Of a stretch of DNA of 64,000 bases, positions 16,335-26,159 are shown piece after piece. Made by a program: the position numbers and the translations under genes. The notes beneath the pieces were generated by a model, which made no database searches, was not told the origin of the DNA, and saw only the letters and a program-made list of their open reading frames with translations. Position 1 is the first letter of the stretch. The number at the start of each line of letters is the position of its first letter. This DNA is from Treponema medium (GTDB lineage Bacteria; Spirochaetota; Spirochaetia; Treponematales; Treponemataceae): NCBI RefSeq assembly GCF_017161265.1, contig NZ_CP031393.1, positions 2,480,001-2,544,000 of the forward strand, in the 5' to 3' direction.

Positions 16335-17369
16335 TTAGCGGTTCAAACTCTCATATAAACTGCGATTACCCGACATATCCTTATACACGTCATAGTATAA
16401 ACCTGCGCCGATTGCCACGCAATTCATAGGGTTCTCGGCAAGGATAACCGGAACATGCGTTTCTTTGGAAATGAGTTTCGGCAAGCCTTTCAACAGAGCG
16501 CCTCCGCCGGTCATAACGATGCCGCGCTCCACGATATCGGCTGCCAATTCCGGCGGCGTCTGAGCAAGCGTTGTTTTTATCTCTTCGACAATCTGGGTAA
16601 TCGGCTCCCTCAGCGCCTCGCGCACTTCTACGGAATCGATTTCGAGACGGCGGGGAAGTCCGGTAATCGCATCGGTTCCCTTGATTTCTACCCGTTCCAT
16701 GTTTTTTTCGGGGAATGCATTACCGATTTCAATTTTAAGACGCTCGGCGGTCTGCTCTCCAATGATGAGGTTATGCACGGAGCGGATATGCTTAATGATA
16801 GCCTGATCGAATTCATCGCCGCCAACTCGGATAGCATTGGTAACAACCATACCGAGCAGGGAAATAACCGATACCTCAGTCGTACCGCCGCCGATATCGC
16901 ATACCATATTACCGGCAGGTTCGGTAATCGGAATTTGAGCGCCGATAGCTGCTGCAAGCGATTCTTCAAGCACCTCGACACTGCCCGCACCTGCTTTTAA
17001 AGCGCTTTCGTGCACGGCGCTGCTTTCCACATCGGTGATGCAGCTCGGAATTCCGATAACCATACGCGGCTTAATAAGCCTGTGGCGCGGCAAAATCTTG
17101 GAAATAAAGTACCGGATCATCTTTTCCGTTGTATCTTTATCTGCAATAACACCGTCTTTCAGCGGCCGTATGGCGATAATATTGCCCGGCGTCCTCCACA
17201 ACATTCGTTTAGCTTCGGCGCCGACCGCCACGACCGATTTTGTTCCACGTTCTACGGCAACAACTGACGGTTCATTAACAACAATACCCTTTCCTTTTAT
17301 ATAGATAATAGTATTACAGGTTCCCAAATCGATGCCGATATCGGCAGAAAATCTTTTAAAAAACCCCAT
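16335..17369 (-). CDS. mreB: Actin-like cell-shape protein MreB
   Basis: Cytoskeletal ATPase that guides side-wall synthesis. 344 residues. Phosphate loops '[19 protein letters not shown]' and '[16 protein letters not shown]' and the adenosine motif '[13 protein letters not shown]' are all intact. The start ATG 17369 has a strong AGGAGG Shine-Dalgarno. It is the first gene of the five-gene elongasome operon. A full-length composite hairpin repeat (17392-17531) lies immediately upstream and probably forms part of its leader or promoter region. Confidence 0.97.
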   Translation of the reverse strand: MGFFKRFSADIGIDLGTCNTIIYIKGKGIVVNEPSVVAVERGTKSVVAVGAEAKRMLWRTPGNIIAIRPLKDGVIADKDTTEKMIRYFISKILPRHRLIKPRMVIGIPSCITDVESSAVHESALKAGAGSVEVLEESLAAAIGAQIPITEPAGNMVCDIGGGTTEVSVISLLGMVVTNAIRVGGDEFDQAIIKHIRSVHNLIIGEQTAERLKIEIGNAFPEKNMERVEIKGTDAITGLPRRLEIDSVEVREALREPITQIVEEIKTTLAQTPPELAADIVERGIVMTGGGALLKGLPKLISKETHVPVILAENPMNCVAIGAGLYYDVYKDMSGNRSLYESLNR

Positions 17370-17391
17370 ATTCCGTACGTTCCTCCTATTG

Positions 17392-17531
17392 TGAACCTCT
17401 AAAAACTTCAGTTTTTAGAGGTTTCCCTTAGATTTAGCCGCGATGTTTAAAATTAAGTCATTATTGTATAAGACTTAATTTTAAACTCGTCGGGCATCTC
17501 TAAAATCTAACCAAGTTTTTAGAGATGCCCA
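17392..17531. repeat. Long composite three-stem repeat upstream of mreB
   Basis: Three stems in a row: CTCTAAAAAC.../GTTTTTAGAG, then TTTAAAATTAAGTC/GACTTAATTTTAAA, then GGGCATCTCTAAAA.../TTTTTAGAGATGCCC. The linkers read GCGATG before and CTCGTCGG after the middle stem. The same three modules in the same order occur at 45562-45706, and in reverse orientation at 62554-62716. The middle stem differs between copies but stays paired. Confidence 0.85.
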
Positions 17532-17533
17532 TG

Positions 17534-18466
17534 CTATTTTATATTCAATTTTGCACGTGTTTCCGCATGTATAGGATTAAGCCGTATCGCAGATCGCCAC
17601 TCATACCGCGCCTTAATCATATCACCCTGCATCTCATGTATCAGTCCGATACCATAATGCGCATCAGCGGAGTTGACATCTTTTTCAAGTACAAGCTTGA
17701 ACTGCTCTAAAGCCTCTTCCGGTTTATTTTCCTCTAAAAAGAGCAACCCGAGCTGATTTCTGCACCGTACTTCCAACACAGCATTACCGGTTTTTTTAAT
17801 GGTTTCAAAAAGATAGAGCTTTGCATTTTGTATATCACCCTTCTTTTTATAATTTTCCGCTACGGCATACAGTATGAAATCGGAAGGGTTTGCCGCAAGC
17901 GCCTGTGTAAAGGCCTCTATCGCCTTATCGGTATCTCCTAATAAAGAAGCCGCCATGCCGCGGAACTCCGACAAATCGCTTGCCTCGATACCGCCGGTAT
18001 ATGCTTCATCCAAATACTTCACCGCAAGATCGGCATAGTAATAACCTTGTTGATAATATGCCTTCCCGAGTACATAAGCGATCTTGGGGACGTCTTTATC
18101 TTTAGTTAGATACAGGGCGCGGCGCAAATGCACTACCGCTGCCGTAAGATAATCCGCACCGATGGATAAATCGGTCTGCTCGGCAAAAAGGTAATACGCT
18201 GCAAAACCGTGCAGTGCAAGCGCAGTTCCATCCATCGGGCGTTTCTCTAAAATTTGAGCGGTTTTTGCATACACTCCTGCATAATCTTTATTTTCCCACT
18301 GAGTATATACCGTACGTATCGACGGCACACGGAAATAACGCGCCCGATAAACAGTAAAAAAGAAGAGAGCTCCGGCAACGATAAGTGCAATACACAAAAA
18401 AAGAACGGCATATTTTCCAATATGCGGTTTTGAGGAATGCTGTGTCTTACCGTGGTACCTTTTCAT
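17534..18466 (-). CDS. Membrane-anchored TPR protein
   Basis: 310 residues. One hydrophobic segment near residues 18-42 (YAVLFLCIALIVAGALFFF) follows a basic N-terminus, so the protein is anchored with its body outside the cytoplasm. The rest is made of TPR-like units, for example 'VLGKAYYQQGYYYADLAVKYL', 'AIEAFTQALAANPSDFILYA', 'PEEALEQFKLVLEKDVNSAD' and 'MIKARYEWRSAIRLNPIHAE'. It probably works as a protein-protein scaffold. It lies between the RNase P RNA gene and the mre operon on the same strand. No specific partner can be named. Confidence 0.8.
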   Translation of the reverse strand: MKRYHGKTQHSSKPHIGKYAVLFLCIALIVAGALFFFTVYRARYFRVPSIRTVYTQWENKDYAGVYAKTAQILEKRPMDGTALALHGFAAYYLFAEQTDLSIGADYLTAAVVHLRRALYLTKDKDVPKIAYVLGKAYYQQGYYYADLAVKYLDEAYTGGIEASDLSEFRGMAASLLGDTDKAIEAFTQALAANPSDFILYAVAENYKKKGDIQNAKLYLFETIKKTGNAVLEVRCRNQLGLLFLEENKPEEALEQFKLVLEKDVNSADAHYGIGLIHEMQGDMIKARYEWRSAIRLNPIHAETRAKLNIK

Positions 18467-18515
18467 ACGTTTCTAATTAATGTCCTTCATAGCGGAATCT
18501 CTCCGTATAAATAAA

Positions 18516-18859
18516 AATAGAGAGCCATAAGCCGGATTCTGTCTGCGAACAGGGTAACCATCTATCTTATTGCTGCATTACTGCAGCAATTTCCGCAATC
18601 AACCCGTAAATAAAGGATCGGATATCCTTTACTATTCAATTTTGCTCCTGATGAGGCTTGCACTGCCACCCCGTTACCGGAAGCGCGGTGGGCTCTTACC
18701 CCGCCTTTTCACCCTTACCGTTTTACCGGCGGTTTATTTTCTGTTGCGCTGTCTGTCGCCTGCATTTTACAATACAAGCGCCCGGCCGTTAACCGGCATC
18801 ATTTCCGAAGGAGTCCGGACTTTCCTCCGTATATTACGGCGGTTACCGGCTCTCTATTT
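18516..18859 (-). ncRNA. rnpB: RNase P RNA, bacterial type A
   Basis: The catalytic RNA that trims the 5' leader of tRNA precursors. On the minus strand the conserved core is readable: P1 strand AGAGAGCC near the 5' end, 'GAGGAAAGTCCGGACT' (CRI), 'GCAGGCGACAGA', 'GGGTAAGAGCCCACCG' with the T-loop-like bulge, 'GGTGGCAGTGCAAGC', and near the 3' end 'ACAGAATCCGGCTTAT' (CRV) then the P1 complement GGCTCTCT. Length about 344 nt fits. P1 followed by TATTTTTATTT could also act in termination. The ends are estimated from the P1 helix. Confidence 0.95.
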
Positions 18860-18870
18860 TAATTACACTA

Positions 18871-19695
18871 TTAATCTTCGCTGCTGTCAGATTCAGCCTC
18901 GTCATAGTCAGACGAATCATCCAAATCGGCTAAGCTTCCCATATCCATATCGTCAAAAATCATATCCTCAGCAGCATCCTGATCGCTTTCCTGATAATAC
19001 AGAATTCTACTGCAATAGGGGCAGTACATGATATTTTTTCCTTCCCGCACTTCGATGGCGAATTGGGCTGACAAAATCATGTGACAGCCCATACAGACAT
19101 TACCTTGAACGGGGACGATACCGATACCTTGCTTGTTTTTGATGATACGATCGAATTTAAACAGCGTATCACTATCCAAATCAGGTGCAATCCGCTGTTC
19201 ACCTTCAGCAAGCTCCGCCAGCTCGTTTTTCTTTTCGGCAATTTCTTTTTCAATCATCGCCTTCCGTTCATCAAGTTCTTGCTCCTGCTGTTTAATCAGC
19301 GCCTCTTCGTTTTTAATCTCTTCATCAAGACGCTTATGAGTTGCCTCGTTTTTCAGAATTTCCTTGCGAAGCTCGGCTTCTTTTTTGGTAGAATCTTGAA
19401 TTTCACGATCAAGGGCATCGTATTCCCGCTGCGTGGTAATAGTATCCATTCCCTTCTCGGCGTGTTCACGCTTCTGCTCGGTTTCAAACAATTCCGCTTT
19501 CAATGCGCCGATAGTTTGCCGTATTGTTTCGTCATCGGTATTTTTCCTAATATAATTCGTTTTATACTGTGCCAACAATTCTTCCTGTTTTACCAACAGT
19601 TGAGGCGCCTCTAAAATTTCACTATTAAGCTGATTCTTTCGTGCAAGAATATCCTGTAATTCACGCAGTTTATCAAAAATCTCCGCTGTAACCAT
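18871..19695 (-). CDS. Coiled-coil protein with C4 zinc ribbon
   Basis: 274 residues. A long antiparallel coiled coil fills about residues 5-170 (rich in Glu/Lys, e.g. 'EIKNEEALIKQQEQELDER'). A zinc ribbon follows: 'CMGCHMILSAQFAIEVREGK' with CxxC, then 'YCPYCSRILYY' with the second CxxC. The C-terminus is very acidic (DMDMGSLADLDDSSDYDEAE). This architecture matches the broad family annotated as C4-type zinc-ribbon (zf-RING_7) proteins, whose role is not firmly known; some members are linked to secretion or flagella. It follows rpoD by 14 bp and precedes rnpB, so it belongs to the dnaG-rpoD run. Confidence 0.75.
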   Translation of the reverse strand: MVTAEIFDKLRELQDILARKNQLNSEILEAPQLLVKQEELLAQYKTNYIRKNTDDETIRQTIGALKAELFETEQKREHAEKGMDTITTQREYDALDREIQDSTKKEAELRKEILKNEATHKRLDEEIKNEEALIKQQEQELDERKAMIEKEIAEKKNELAELAEGEQRIAPDLDSDTLFKFDRIIKNKQGIGIVPVQGNVCMGCHMILSAQFAIEVREGKNIMYCPYCSRILYYQESDQDAAEDMIFDDMDMGSLADLDDSSDYDEAESDSSED

Positions 19696-19709
19696 TGTCT
19701 CTTACTCCC

Positions 19710-21533
19710 CTATGTATCCAAATAATCTTTTAATTTGCAGCTCTGTTTAGGATGCCGCAATCTGCGTAATGCCTTTGCTTCAATTTGACGGATACGCTCA
19801 CGTGTTACGTTAAAATACAAACCGACTTCTTCCAAAGTCAGCGCATAGCCTTCATCAAGACCAAACCGCATCTTGAGTACTTCCTGTTCCCGCAGCGGCA
19901 AACACGACAGCACCCCGCGCAGCTGTTCCTGTAAGAGAATATACTCCGTTAGGTTGGACGGATTTTCGACATCCTTATCTTCAATAAAATCGCCGAGCGA
20001 AGAATCTTCTTCCTCTCCTATCGGCGTTTCAAGTGAAATAGGCTCGCGTGCTACATTTTTGACCTGCTTAACCCGCTCGACATTCCAGCCAAGCTGCGCA
20101 GCAATCTCCTCGTCAGTCGGCTCCCTACCGAACTTCTGCATCAGCTGCCGCGATTCACGGGTAACCTTATTGATCTGTTCAATCATGTGTACCGGCACAC
20201 GGATTGTCCGCGCCTGATCGGAAATGGAACGTGTAATTGCCTGCCGTATCCACCATGTCGCATACGTCGAAAATTTATACCCTTTGCGGTATTCAAATTT
20301 TTCCACCGCTTTGATTAAGCCGATATTGCCTTCCTGAACCAAATCGAAAAAGTGTAATCCTCTATTGGTATACTTCTTTGCAATCGATACAACCAAGCGC
20401 AGGTTTGCATTAATGAGCTTATCCTTCGCTTTTTTCAGCATTGCATGACCGTGGCGGATTTCTTTCGCCAGCGCGATAATATCTTCCGTCGGCGCTTCAA
20501 AATCATATTCGATCTTCCGCACTTTACGAATGAGCGTTTGAATATGCGTATAAATATCACGGATATCGCTTGCCGTCATACCAAGCTCTTCTTCCAGCTT
20601 CTGCCGTTCACGGGGAATAGCGAGGCGTTTTCCAAGCTTTCGTAAATCGGAGTACGCTCGTATGCCGAGCTGGCGTTGTTTTTTTTCACGCCGCCGCCGG
20701 TACTCTCGTATCTTCCGTGCCGCCTCCAAAAAATGATCCGAAATTTTTTCAATTTCTTCTGTTTGAAACTCAATTTTTTGTAAATAATTCAGGATCTTTT
20801 TTCGTGTTTTTTGCAGATCTGCATCATCCAAAAAACTGGCAAGCGTCTCTTTATCATATAGTTTCTTTTTTAATAGGATATAAGCCTTTATATCGGAATA
20901 GATGGGTTTTAATTGTTCGCCGTACGATTGGCGGAGCCGTTTCTTTTCGGCATCTTCATAGCTCAATTCTTTCCGCGGCTTATTGTTCTCGGAAGAACTG
21001 ATTTTGGCAAACGCTTTTTGAGCAATCATCTGGACTTCGGAAATCAGCACACCGGAGTTTTTTATCGCATTTTTGATGATATTCTCCCCGTCCTCCATCG
21101 CTTTTGACAGAATAACTTCCTGTTCGGCTGTCAGCAAATTTTCCTTGCCGATATCACGCAAATAGAGTTTAATAGGATCGTCGACAATCGCTTCTCTATC
21201 GTTATTCAAAAGCTTTTTATGCGTTTCTTCGGGTTTTGAAAATTCAGAGTCATTTTCAGGTTCAAGTTCCGCCTCTTCAAACAGCTGTTCCTCGCTTTCA
21301 AGCTCTACTTCATCAAGCTCATCTGCGAACATATCGTCGGTTTCTTCAGAGACGTCATCAACCACTTGTATCTGCTCTTGCTCAAGCAAATCAAGAATTT
21401 CATCCATCACGGTTTCGGACGAAGTCATTTTTTCAGGCAACAAATCGGTTAATTCGTCCCATGTTAAGGTTTTACGCTCTTTTGCATGGGCAATCAACTT
21501 TATAACAATAGGATCTTCAGAGATATCTATCAT
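19710..21533 (-). CDS. rpoD: RNA polymerase sigma factor RpoD (sigma-70)
   Basis: Primary sigma factor, 607 residues. Region 1.1-like N-terminus with an acidic stretch (about 70-100), region 1.2 '[21 protein letters not shown]', region 2 '[20 protein letters not shown]' to '[20 protein letters not shown]' (the -10-binding aromatic cluster), region 3 '[21 protein letters not shown]' and region 4.2 '[21 protein letters not shown]'. It starts directly after the stop of dnaG, the classic dnaG-rpoD arrangement. The basic segment of about 300 residues between 1.2 and 2 is the usual non-conserved region. Confidence 0.97.
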   Translation of the reverse strand: MIDISEDPIVIKLIAHAKERKTLTWDELTDLLPEKMTSSETVMDEILDLLEQEQIQVVDDVSEETDDMFADELDEVELESEEQLFEEAELEPENDSEFSKPEETHKKLLNNDREAIVDDPIKLYLRDIGKENLLTAEQEVILSKAMEDGENIIKNAIKNSGVLISEVQMIAQKAFAKISSSENNKPRKELSYEDAEKKRLRQSYGEQLKPIYSDIKAYILLKKKLYDKETLASFLDDADLQKTRKKILNYLQKIEFQTEEIEKISDHFLEAARKIREYRRRREKKQRQLGIRAYSDLRKLGKRLAIPRERQKLEEELGMTASDIRDIYTHIQTLIRKVRKIEYDFEAPTEDIIALAKEIRHGHAMLKKAKDKLINANLRLVVSIAKKYTNRGLHFFDLVQEGNIGLIKAVEKFEYRKGYKFSTYATWWIRQAITRSISDQARTIRVPVHMIEQINKVTRESRQLMQKFGREPTDEEIAAQLGWNVERVKQVKNVAREPISLETPIGEEEDSSLGDFIEDKDVENPSNLTEYILLQEQLRGVLSCLPLREQEVLKMRFGLDEGYALTLEEVGLYFNVTRERIRQIEAKALRRLRHPKQSCKLKDYLDT

Positions 21534-23321
21534 TTACGTCGTTTCCTTTAATTCTGCAAGCACTCTGTCGATATGCAGTTTCTCACTCAGCAGGTCATTG
21601 GTATGCCGAATGTCATCAACATTACCGCTCTCATGCACTGCTTGCAATTTACGGATTATGAGCTCCTTTTGCCGCTGTAAAGCATTTTGTTTAATATAGT
21701 AGATACCGTCATACACCAGTTTATCAGGATTTTCTGCAAATTCACCTTTAATAATTGCACTGCTTACGGCATTCCTTAACGTTTCGGAAGGACAATGCGC
21801 TAATAAGCTGTCATACGTATTTGCATCGGCGCGATAACATTCTTCTAATACAATAAACAAATCCTTCGCAGCAGGATCCTCAAAATCATCGGAAGTCAAC
21901 TCTGTCCGCATTTTTTTAAATAGATGAGGATTTGCAGCTGCTGCAAGCACGATCCTCAGCTCCGCGGTCATTTTAAGCGTAGTGCGCTTTTGTGTTTCAC
22001 TTTTTCGTGTAGGCGGTACCCGTTCTTGTTTTTGGTCATACTGTATATAATCAGTAAATAACGCTTTTGAGCTTATACCCAAGTCCGCCGAAAACTTATG
22101 TATTGTTGACTCTTTTTGAATATCGGATTCCAACACCTCAATATAGGGGAATAGAAAGGCAGCAGCTTGAGCCTTTCCTTCAGGACTCACTACATCAAAC
22201 CGCCCAACGGCAATTTGAATAAGATAATCACTGTCTAAAATAGCATTTTTCACCAGTTCCGTCAAGCTTTCGGCACCCTTATGCGCCAGTATCTCGGCGG
22301 GATCCTTTCCTTCCTTTATCATCAGCACCCGCACCTGCAAATGTCCGGCACGGCAAAGCTTTATAGCCTTGTATGTTGCCTGCTGTCCTGCAAAATCGGA
22401 ATCGAAAGAAAGAATGATAGTGTCGGCAAAGGATTGAATAAGCTTTACCTGATCTTCCGTCAAAGCAGTACCCAACGGAGCGACGGCATTGGTAATACCT
22501 GCTTGATGAAAGGCGATAACATCCATATAGCCTTCGCAAAAAATAACCGTTTTTTCTTTTCTAATTTGTGCGAGTGCCTGCGAAAACGCAAAAAGAGTCT
22601 CGCCTTTTTTATACTGCGGTAAATCTCCGGTGTTAAGGTACTTCGGTCCATCGCCTTCCAGAATCCGCCCGCCGAAAGCTACCGGCTGACCGTGCCGATT
22701 ACAAATAGGAAACATAATTCTGTTAGAAAAAAACGAAACTTCGGGATAGTTTTTAGAAAACAAACCCGACTTCGCCAAAAACTCCGCGGAATACCCCTTT
22801 GTCTGCAAAAATTTAAAAAGCCACCGACGGTCAGCCGGTGCATACCCGAGGTTGAACCGCTCGATCATTTCGGGACTTACCGCCCTCCCCTCCAGATACC
22901 GGAGCGCGGCGGCTCCTTCGGGCGTGTGCAGCAGAAAATAATGAAAGGTTCCGCTCACTCTTTTATATAATTCAAGTACTGTTTCTTTAAACGAATCTTC
23001 CGGTGCGGGACTGTAACTGCCCTCCGCATACACAACCGGAATACCGGCGCGTTTTGCAAGCGCTTCTACCGCTTCAATAAAGGACAGCTTTTCCATCTCC
23101 ATAACAAACTTGATGGTAGACCCGCCCGCTCCGCAGCCGAAACAGTAATACATTTTTTTATCGGGGATGACGTGGAAAGACGGTGTTTTTTCGCTATGGA
23201 AAGGGCAACACCCCCACCAATCGTGCCCGCGCTTTTCCAAATGAGTATAGTTTTCAACGAGTGACACCAAATCGGTATGATTATTAACTGCATCGATTGT
23301 TTCGGTGGTAATTTTTGCCAT
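21534..23321 (-). CDS. dnaG: DNA primase
   Basis: Makes RNA primers for replication. 595 residues. The N-terminal zinc finger is 'CCPFHSEKTPSFHV' plus 'YYCFGCGAGG'; the Toprim core has 'VIFCEGYMDVIAFHQAG' with the catalytic Glu and 'IILSFDSDFAGQQATYKA' with the metal-binding Asp residues. The C-terminal about 150 residues are the helicase-interaction domain. The gene lies 5 bp after mltG and touches rpoD, in one minus-strand unit. Confidence 0.96.
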   Translation of the reverse strand: MAKITTETIDAVNNHTDLVSLVENYTHLEKRGHDWWGCCPFHSEKTPSFHVIPDKKMYYCFGCGAGGSTIKFVMEMEKLSFIEAVEALAKRAGIPVVYAEGSYSPAPEDSFKETVLELYKRVSGTFHYFLLHTPEGAAALRYLEGRAVSPEMIERFNLGYAPADRRWLFKFLQTKGYSAEFLAKSGLFSKNYPEVSFFSNRIMFPICNRHGQPVAFGGRILEGDGPKYLNTGDLPQYKKGETLFAFSQALAQIRKEKTVIFCEGYMDVIAFHQAGITNAVAPLGTALTEDQVKLIQSFADTIILSFDSDFAGQQATYKAIKLCRAGHLQVRVLMIKEGKDPAEILAHKGAESLTELVKNAILDSDYLIQIAVGRFDVVSPEGKAQAAAFLFPYIEVLESDIQKESTIHKFSADLGISSKALFTDYIQYDQKQERVPPTRKSETQKRTTLKMTAELRIVLAAAANPHLFKKMRTELTSDDFEDPAAKDLFIVLEECYRADANTYDSLLAHCPSETLRNAVSSAIIKGEFAENPDKLVYDGIYYIKQNALQRQKELIIRKLQAVHESGNVDDIRHTNDLLSEKLHIDRVLAELKETT

Positions 23322-23326
23322 CGCGG

Positions 23327-24361
23327 TCAGCGCCCCGCAGCCCGTTTTAAAATAATCGAGCCTGCTTTTGCATGTTCCGTTAAATTTTTGGTAAAAATAT
23401 GCGTACCGGCCTCCGCATCTTCCAAGCGGAAGTAGAGGTAACTGCTTTTTTCGGGATTACAGGCGGCATATAAGGCAGTCATACCCGGATTGGAAATCGG
23501 CCCCGGAGGAAGTCCCCGCCATTTATAGGTATTATATGGATGATCTATTTCCAAATCCTTTTTCAGCAAGCGATCGGGGTGAGGTTTATGCTGAATTTCT
23601 GTCAGTATATATTCAACGGTAGCGCATGATTGCAATCCCATACCGATTTGCAACCGGTTTGAAAAAACACCGGCAATTTTTACGGCTTCTTCCGGTACGC
23701 GGTATTCACGCTCTATAATACTCGCTAAAATAACCGCCTCATATCGCTGAGCGGGATCATCGGGAAAATGAGGAATGCCGGCCGTTTTGCTGAAGAAATT
23801 ATCCAGCATTACCGTTATAACCCGCGCTGCCGTTTCGTCGTACGAAAAAAAGTAGGTGTCAGGAAATAAGAATCCTTCGGCGGAACTACCGGGAATTCCG
23901 TAAGATTGCAATAAAGCCGTATTTTTTGCCGCTGCAAGGAAATCATCAGCGGCAATCACCTGCCGATCTTCAAGAATTGCTGCCGTTTTTGAGAGTGTCA
24001 GCCCCTCCGGTACCGTAACCTTAATCAATTCTTGTTTTCCCGCTTGTAAATAGGCGCAGAGTGTATGTACCGACCAAGCGGGAGAAAGTTTATATGTTCC
24101 GGCTTTAATCGGTTTATTAACAAGCCGGAAATACAGGTATGCCGGATACTCAAACCTGATGAGCCCCGCCGCTTTTAAATCGGCAGCAATTGCCCGCACG
24201 GAAGCGCCGCGTTTAATGGTAAAAAGCTGTTCGGCGGGATTTGTATCAAAAGAAGCGGGAGTATAAAAACCGGCAACCGTACCCACTGCGATAAGAAGGA
24301 TACACGCCAGCACAAACATTATTAAGCGAAAGCGTTTTTGTTTCATAGGTATTGCTTGCAT
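23327..24361 (-). CDS. mltG: Endolytic murein transglycosylase MltG-like
   Basis: YceG-family enzyme that cuts nascent glycan strands in the inner membrane. 344 residues: one membrane segment (about 12-32), a LysM-like region ('FTIKRGASVRAIAADLKAAG'), and the YceG core with 'EGLTLSKTAAILE', 'EGFLFPDTYFF', 'ILASIIEREYRVPEEA' (catalytic Glu in the E-R-E segment), 'NRLQIGMGLQSCATVEYIL', 'YNTYKWRGLPPGPISNPGM' and 'FTKNLTEHAKA'. The ATG overlaps the TAA of the 59-codon gene before it by one base (TAATG), so translation is coupled. Confidence 0.93.
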   Translation of the reverse strand: MQAIPMKQKRFRLIMFVLACILLIAVGTVAGFYTPASFDTNPAEQLFTIKRGASVRAIAADLKAAGLIRFEYPAYLYFRLVNKPIKAGTYKLSPAWSVHTLCAYLQAGKQELIKVTVPEGLTLSKTAAILEDRQVIAADDFLAAAKNTALLQSYGIPGSSAEGFLFPDTYFFSYDETAARVITVMLDNFFSKTAGIPHFPDDPAQRYEAVILASIIEREYRVPEEAVKIAGVFSNRLQIGMGLQSCATVEYILTEIQHKPHPDRLLKKDLEIDHPYNTYKWRGLPPGPISNPGMTALYAACNPEKSSYLYFRLEDAEAGTHIFTKNLTEHAKAGSIILKRAAGR

Positions 24362-24540
24362 TACCGCCCGCCGTAGAGCTGTTCCGCTTCACCGATGGTA
24401 AGATTTCGATAAATATACTTTTCAGCAAAAGCATTCAATGAATACAGCTCATCGGGCAGCGGGAGATTTTTCCTAAAAAAAGAAATAAGCGCTTTAAGTT
24501 CTGAATCTGAAAATTGATAAATCGGCAGCTCATCACTCAT
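24361..24540 (-). CDS. 59-residue protein coupled between MBL hydrolase and mltG
   Basis: A short frame, MSDELPIYQFSDSELKALIS to a C-terminus GEAEQLYGGR, with no stop for 59 codons. Its ATG overlaps the stop of the upstream MBL-fold gene (ATGA) and its TAA overlaps the ATG of mltG (TAATG). Such double coupling in a tight operon is strong evidence that it is translated. The protein is acidic, without membrane segment or cysteine motif ('FFRKNLPLPDELYSLNAFAEKYIYRNLTI' shape, mainly helical). I do not recognise a family. It may be a small regulator or adaptor for its neighbours. Confidence 0.7.
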   Translation of the reverse strand: MSDELPIYQFSDSELKALISFFRKNLPLPDELYSLNAFAEKYIYRNLTIGEAEQLYGGR

Positions 24541-25502
24541 AAGTACAGATCCGTTCCTTCAACAGCGCTGAATATTTCAAGCGTACCGGCGCCTATATAG
24601 TTGCAGTAATGCTGTGCACTTGATTCTATCGCTAGAATCTTTTTATCGTTATAGGTCGGTTCGTGATGGAAAAGCGCTAATTTTTTAATTCCCCACGAAG
24701 TTGCAAAATCAATAGCGAGGGAAAAGGTAGAATGCCCCCACCCTATTTTTTCGATGGAATCGGTCATCGTATACTGAGCGTCGATAATCAACAGTTCTAC
24801 ATCACTGTAAAATGCGATATTGGCATCGTTTTTTTCAAAGTCTTGAGGACGAAGTTCTGTATCCGTTGAAAAGATGATCTTTTTTTGATTATCGAAAATT
24901 GAATATGCCACACACCCGCCCGGATGACGCACACGATGCCAACCTATCCGGGTATTACCGATGTGGATGTACGGTTCGTCAGGGGCAATACAGCGGAACT
25001 CAAACTTTGCAGTAAAGCCGCCCTTCCCGAACATAGTTATCGGGAAATACGGCCACTTCATCTGCTCTTCTAAAAATTCCCGCATTTTAGGGCGAGTGCT
25101 ATATATGATAATGGTATTACGTGAATCATACGCGGGGCCAAAAAAGGGAAGCCCTTGGATATGATCCCAATGGAAATGGGAGAAAAAGAGATGATAGGTT
25201 TGCGGCTGATCAAAATAATCAAAACGATTTTGCAAATTGACGCCTAACTCACGGATACCGGTACCCGCATCAAAAATGATATGATTACCCTCTTCGGTTT
25301 CCACCTCTACGCAGGTAGTATTCCCACCGATAGTTCCAAAGAGCCATGGCGGTAATGAAGCAAGAAAACGTTCCCGTGCATCTTGATCGGTAATGTCTTT
25401 TTCGGTTATCCGTTGAACGACGGCAGAAATTTTCGCTTGAATTTGCGCTGCACTCAACGGAGTTGCAATCGAACCGCGAACGCCCCAAAAATGTACCCGC
25501 AT
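24537..25502 (-). CDS. MBL-fold metallo-hydrolase
   Basis: 321 residues beginning MRVHFWGVRGSIATP, the opening of the phosphodiesterase-like metallo-beta-lactamase group (PhnP/cyclic-nucleotide phosphodiesterase type). Metal ligands: 'FFSHFHWDHIQGLPFF' (HxHxDH), 'HRVRHPGGCVAYSI' (His), 'IFSTDTE' (Asp) and 'FHHEPTYNDK' (His near the end). The insert of about 40 residues after the first strand (AAQIQAKISAVVQRITEKD) is shared with related treponeme and clostridial proteins to my knowledge. The substrate is unknown. It begins the unit that runs through mltG, dnaG and rpoD, and its stop overlaps the next ATG. Confidence 0.85.
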   Translation of the reverse strand: MRVHFWGVRGSIATPLSAAQIQAKISAVVQRITEKDITDQDARERFLASLPPWLFGTIGGNTTCVEVETEEGNHIIFDAGTGIRELGVNLQNRFDYFDQPQTYHLFFSHFHWDHIQGLPFFGPAYDSRNTIIIYSTRPKMREFLEEQMKWPYFPITMFGKGGFTAKFEFRCIAPDEPYIHIGNTRIGWHRVRHPGGCVAYSIFDNQKKIIFSTDTELRPQDFEKNDANIAFYSDVELLIIDAQYTMTDSIEKIGWGHSTFSLAIDFATSWGIKKLALFHHEPTYNDKKILAIESSAQHYCNYIGAGTLEIFSAVEGTDLYL

Positions 25503-25510
25503 ACACTCCT

Positions 25511-25987
25511 CTATTTTTCGGTGAAATCCGTGCTTTCACCGGTTCTTTTTCGTCGAATGACAGGAAATTGTTTTGCAGTATCGAGAAACTCTTGAATCTC
25601 TTCGGCCGAATACCATTTACCGCGATTTATTCCCGAACAGCTGCGGGCATTTGCATTCCAACGCTGCTCATTTTCAAGTAAATAATCCCAAAATGGATAT
25701 GACGAACATTGAAAAGGCCGATAGTTATATGCAATACAGCCGTTATTCCATAAAATACAATCGTAATTCGGCAGCTCTTTTAAGCAAAGATACTCGTATC
25801 CGTCCCCTTGGAGTACCCATCGGCAATATTTTTGAATAAAAGCAGATCGTTCCAGCGACGCCCATGTTTGCAAATTCTGAAGATCACGAGAAGATAAATA
25901 CACAAACCCCGGATCATAGCGACAACATGCCGAACATCGGTCGCACGAAAAGCATAAGCCGTATTTCCAAAATAATCCTTGCTGCAA
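25511..25987 (-). CDS. YkgJ-family cysteine cluster protein
   Basis: 158 residues with the YkgJ pattern of cysteines that bind an iron-sulfur or zinc cluster: 'CDRCSACCRYDPGFVYLS' near residue 15, 'YDCILWNNGCIAYNYRPFQC' in the middle and 'ARSC' later. The TTG at 25987 is taken as start because GGAG lies six bases upstream and no ATG is near. It is 8 bp upstream of the MBL gene on the same strand, so the two probably share a transcript. The function of the family is not established. Confidence 0.8.
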   Translation of the reverse strand: MQQGLFWKYGLCFSCDRCSACCRYDPGFVYLSSRDLQNLQTWASLERSAFIQKYCRWVLQGDGYEYLCLKELPNYDCILWNNGCIAYNYRPFQCSSYPFWDYLLENEQRWNANARSCSGINRGKWYSAEEIQEFLDTAKQFPVIRRKRTGESTDFTEK

Positions 25988-26111
25988 AAACTACTCCGTT
26001 ATAATTATTCTATTATTATATATGAAAAACCTTGCTATTTCAAGCATTTTTTTCGTCGTAGTTAACTAAACTTATTCAAAGTAAACATACCAGATTATTC
26101 ATAATTAAGAA

Positions 26112-26140
26112 TTGTTTTAGTCCGACAGCCTTGTTATACT
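26112..26140 (+). promoter_or_regulatory. Promoter of the DUF488 gene
   Basis: TTGTTT (26112-26117) and TATACT (26135-26140) are 17 bp apart, about 20 bp upstream of the start codon with a GGAG Shine-Dalgarno between. Confidence 0.55.
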
Positions 26141-26159
26141 GTATTCGTATGGAGACATT

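Noticed and set aside
18510-18870. A short protein-coding gene at 18570-19031 (plus strand)
   Set aside because: The region is the RNase P RNA on the other strand plus the end of the zinc-ribbon gene.
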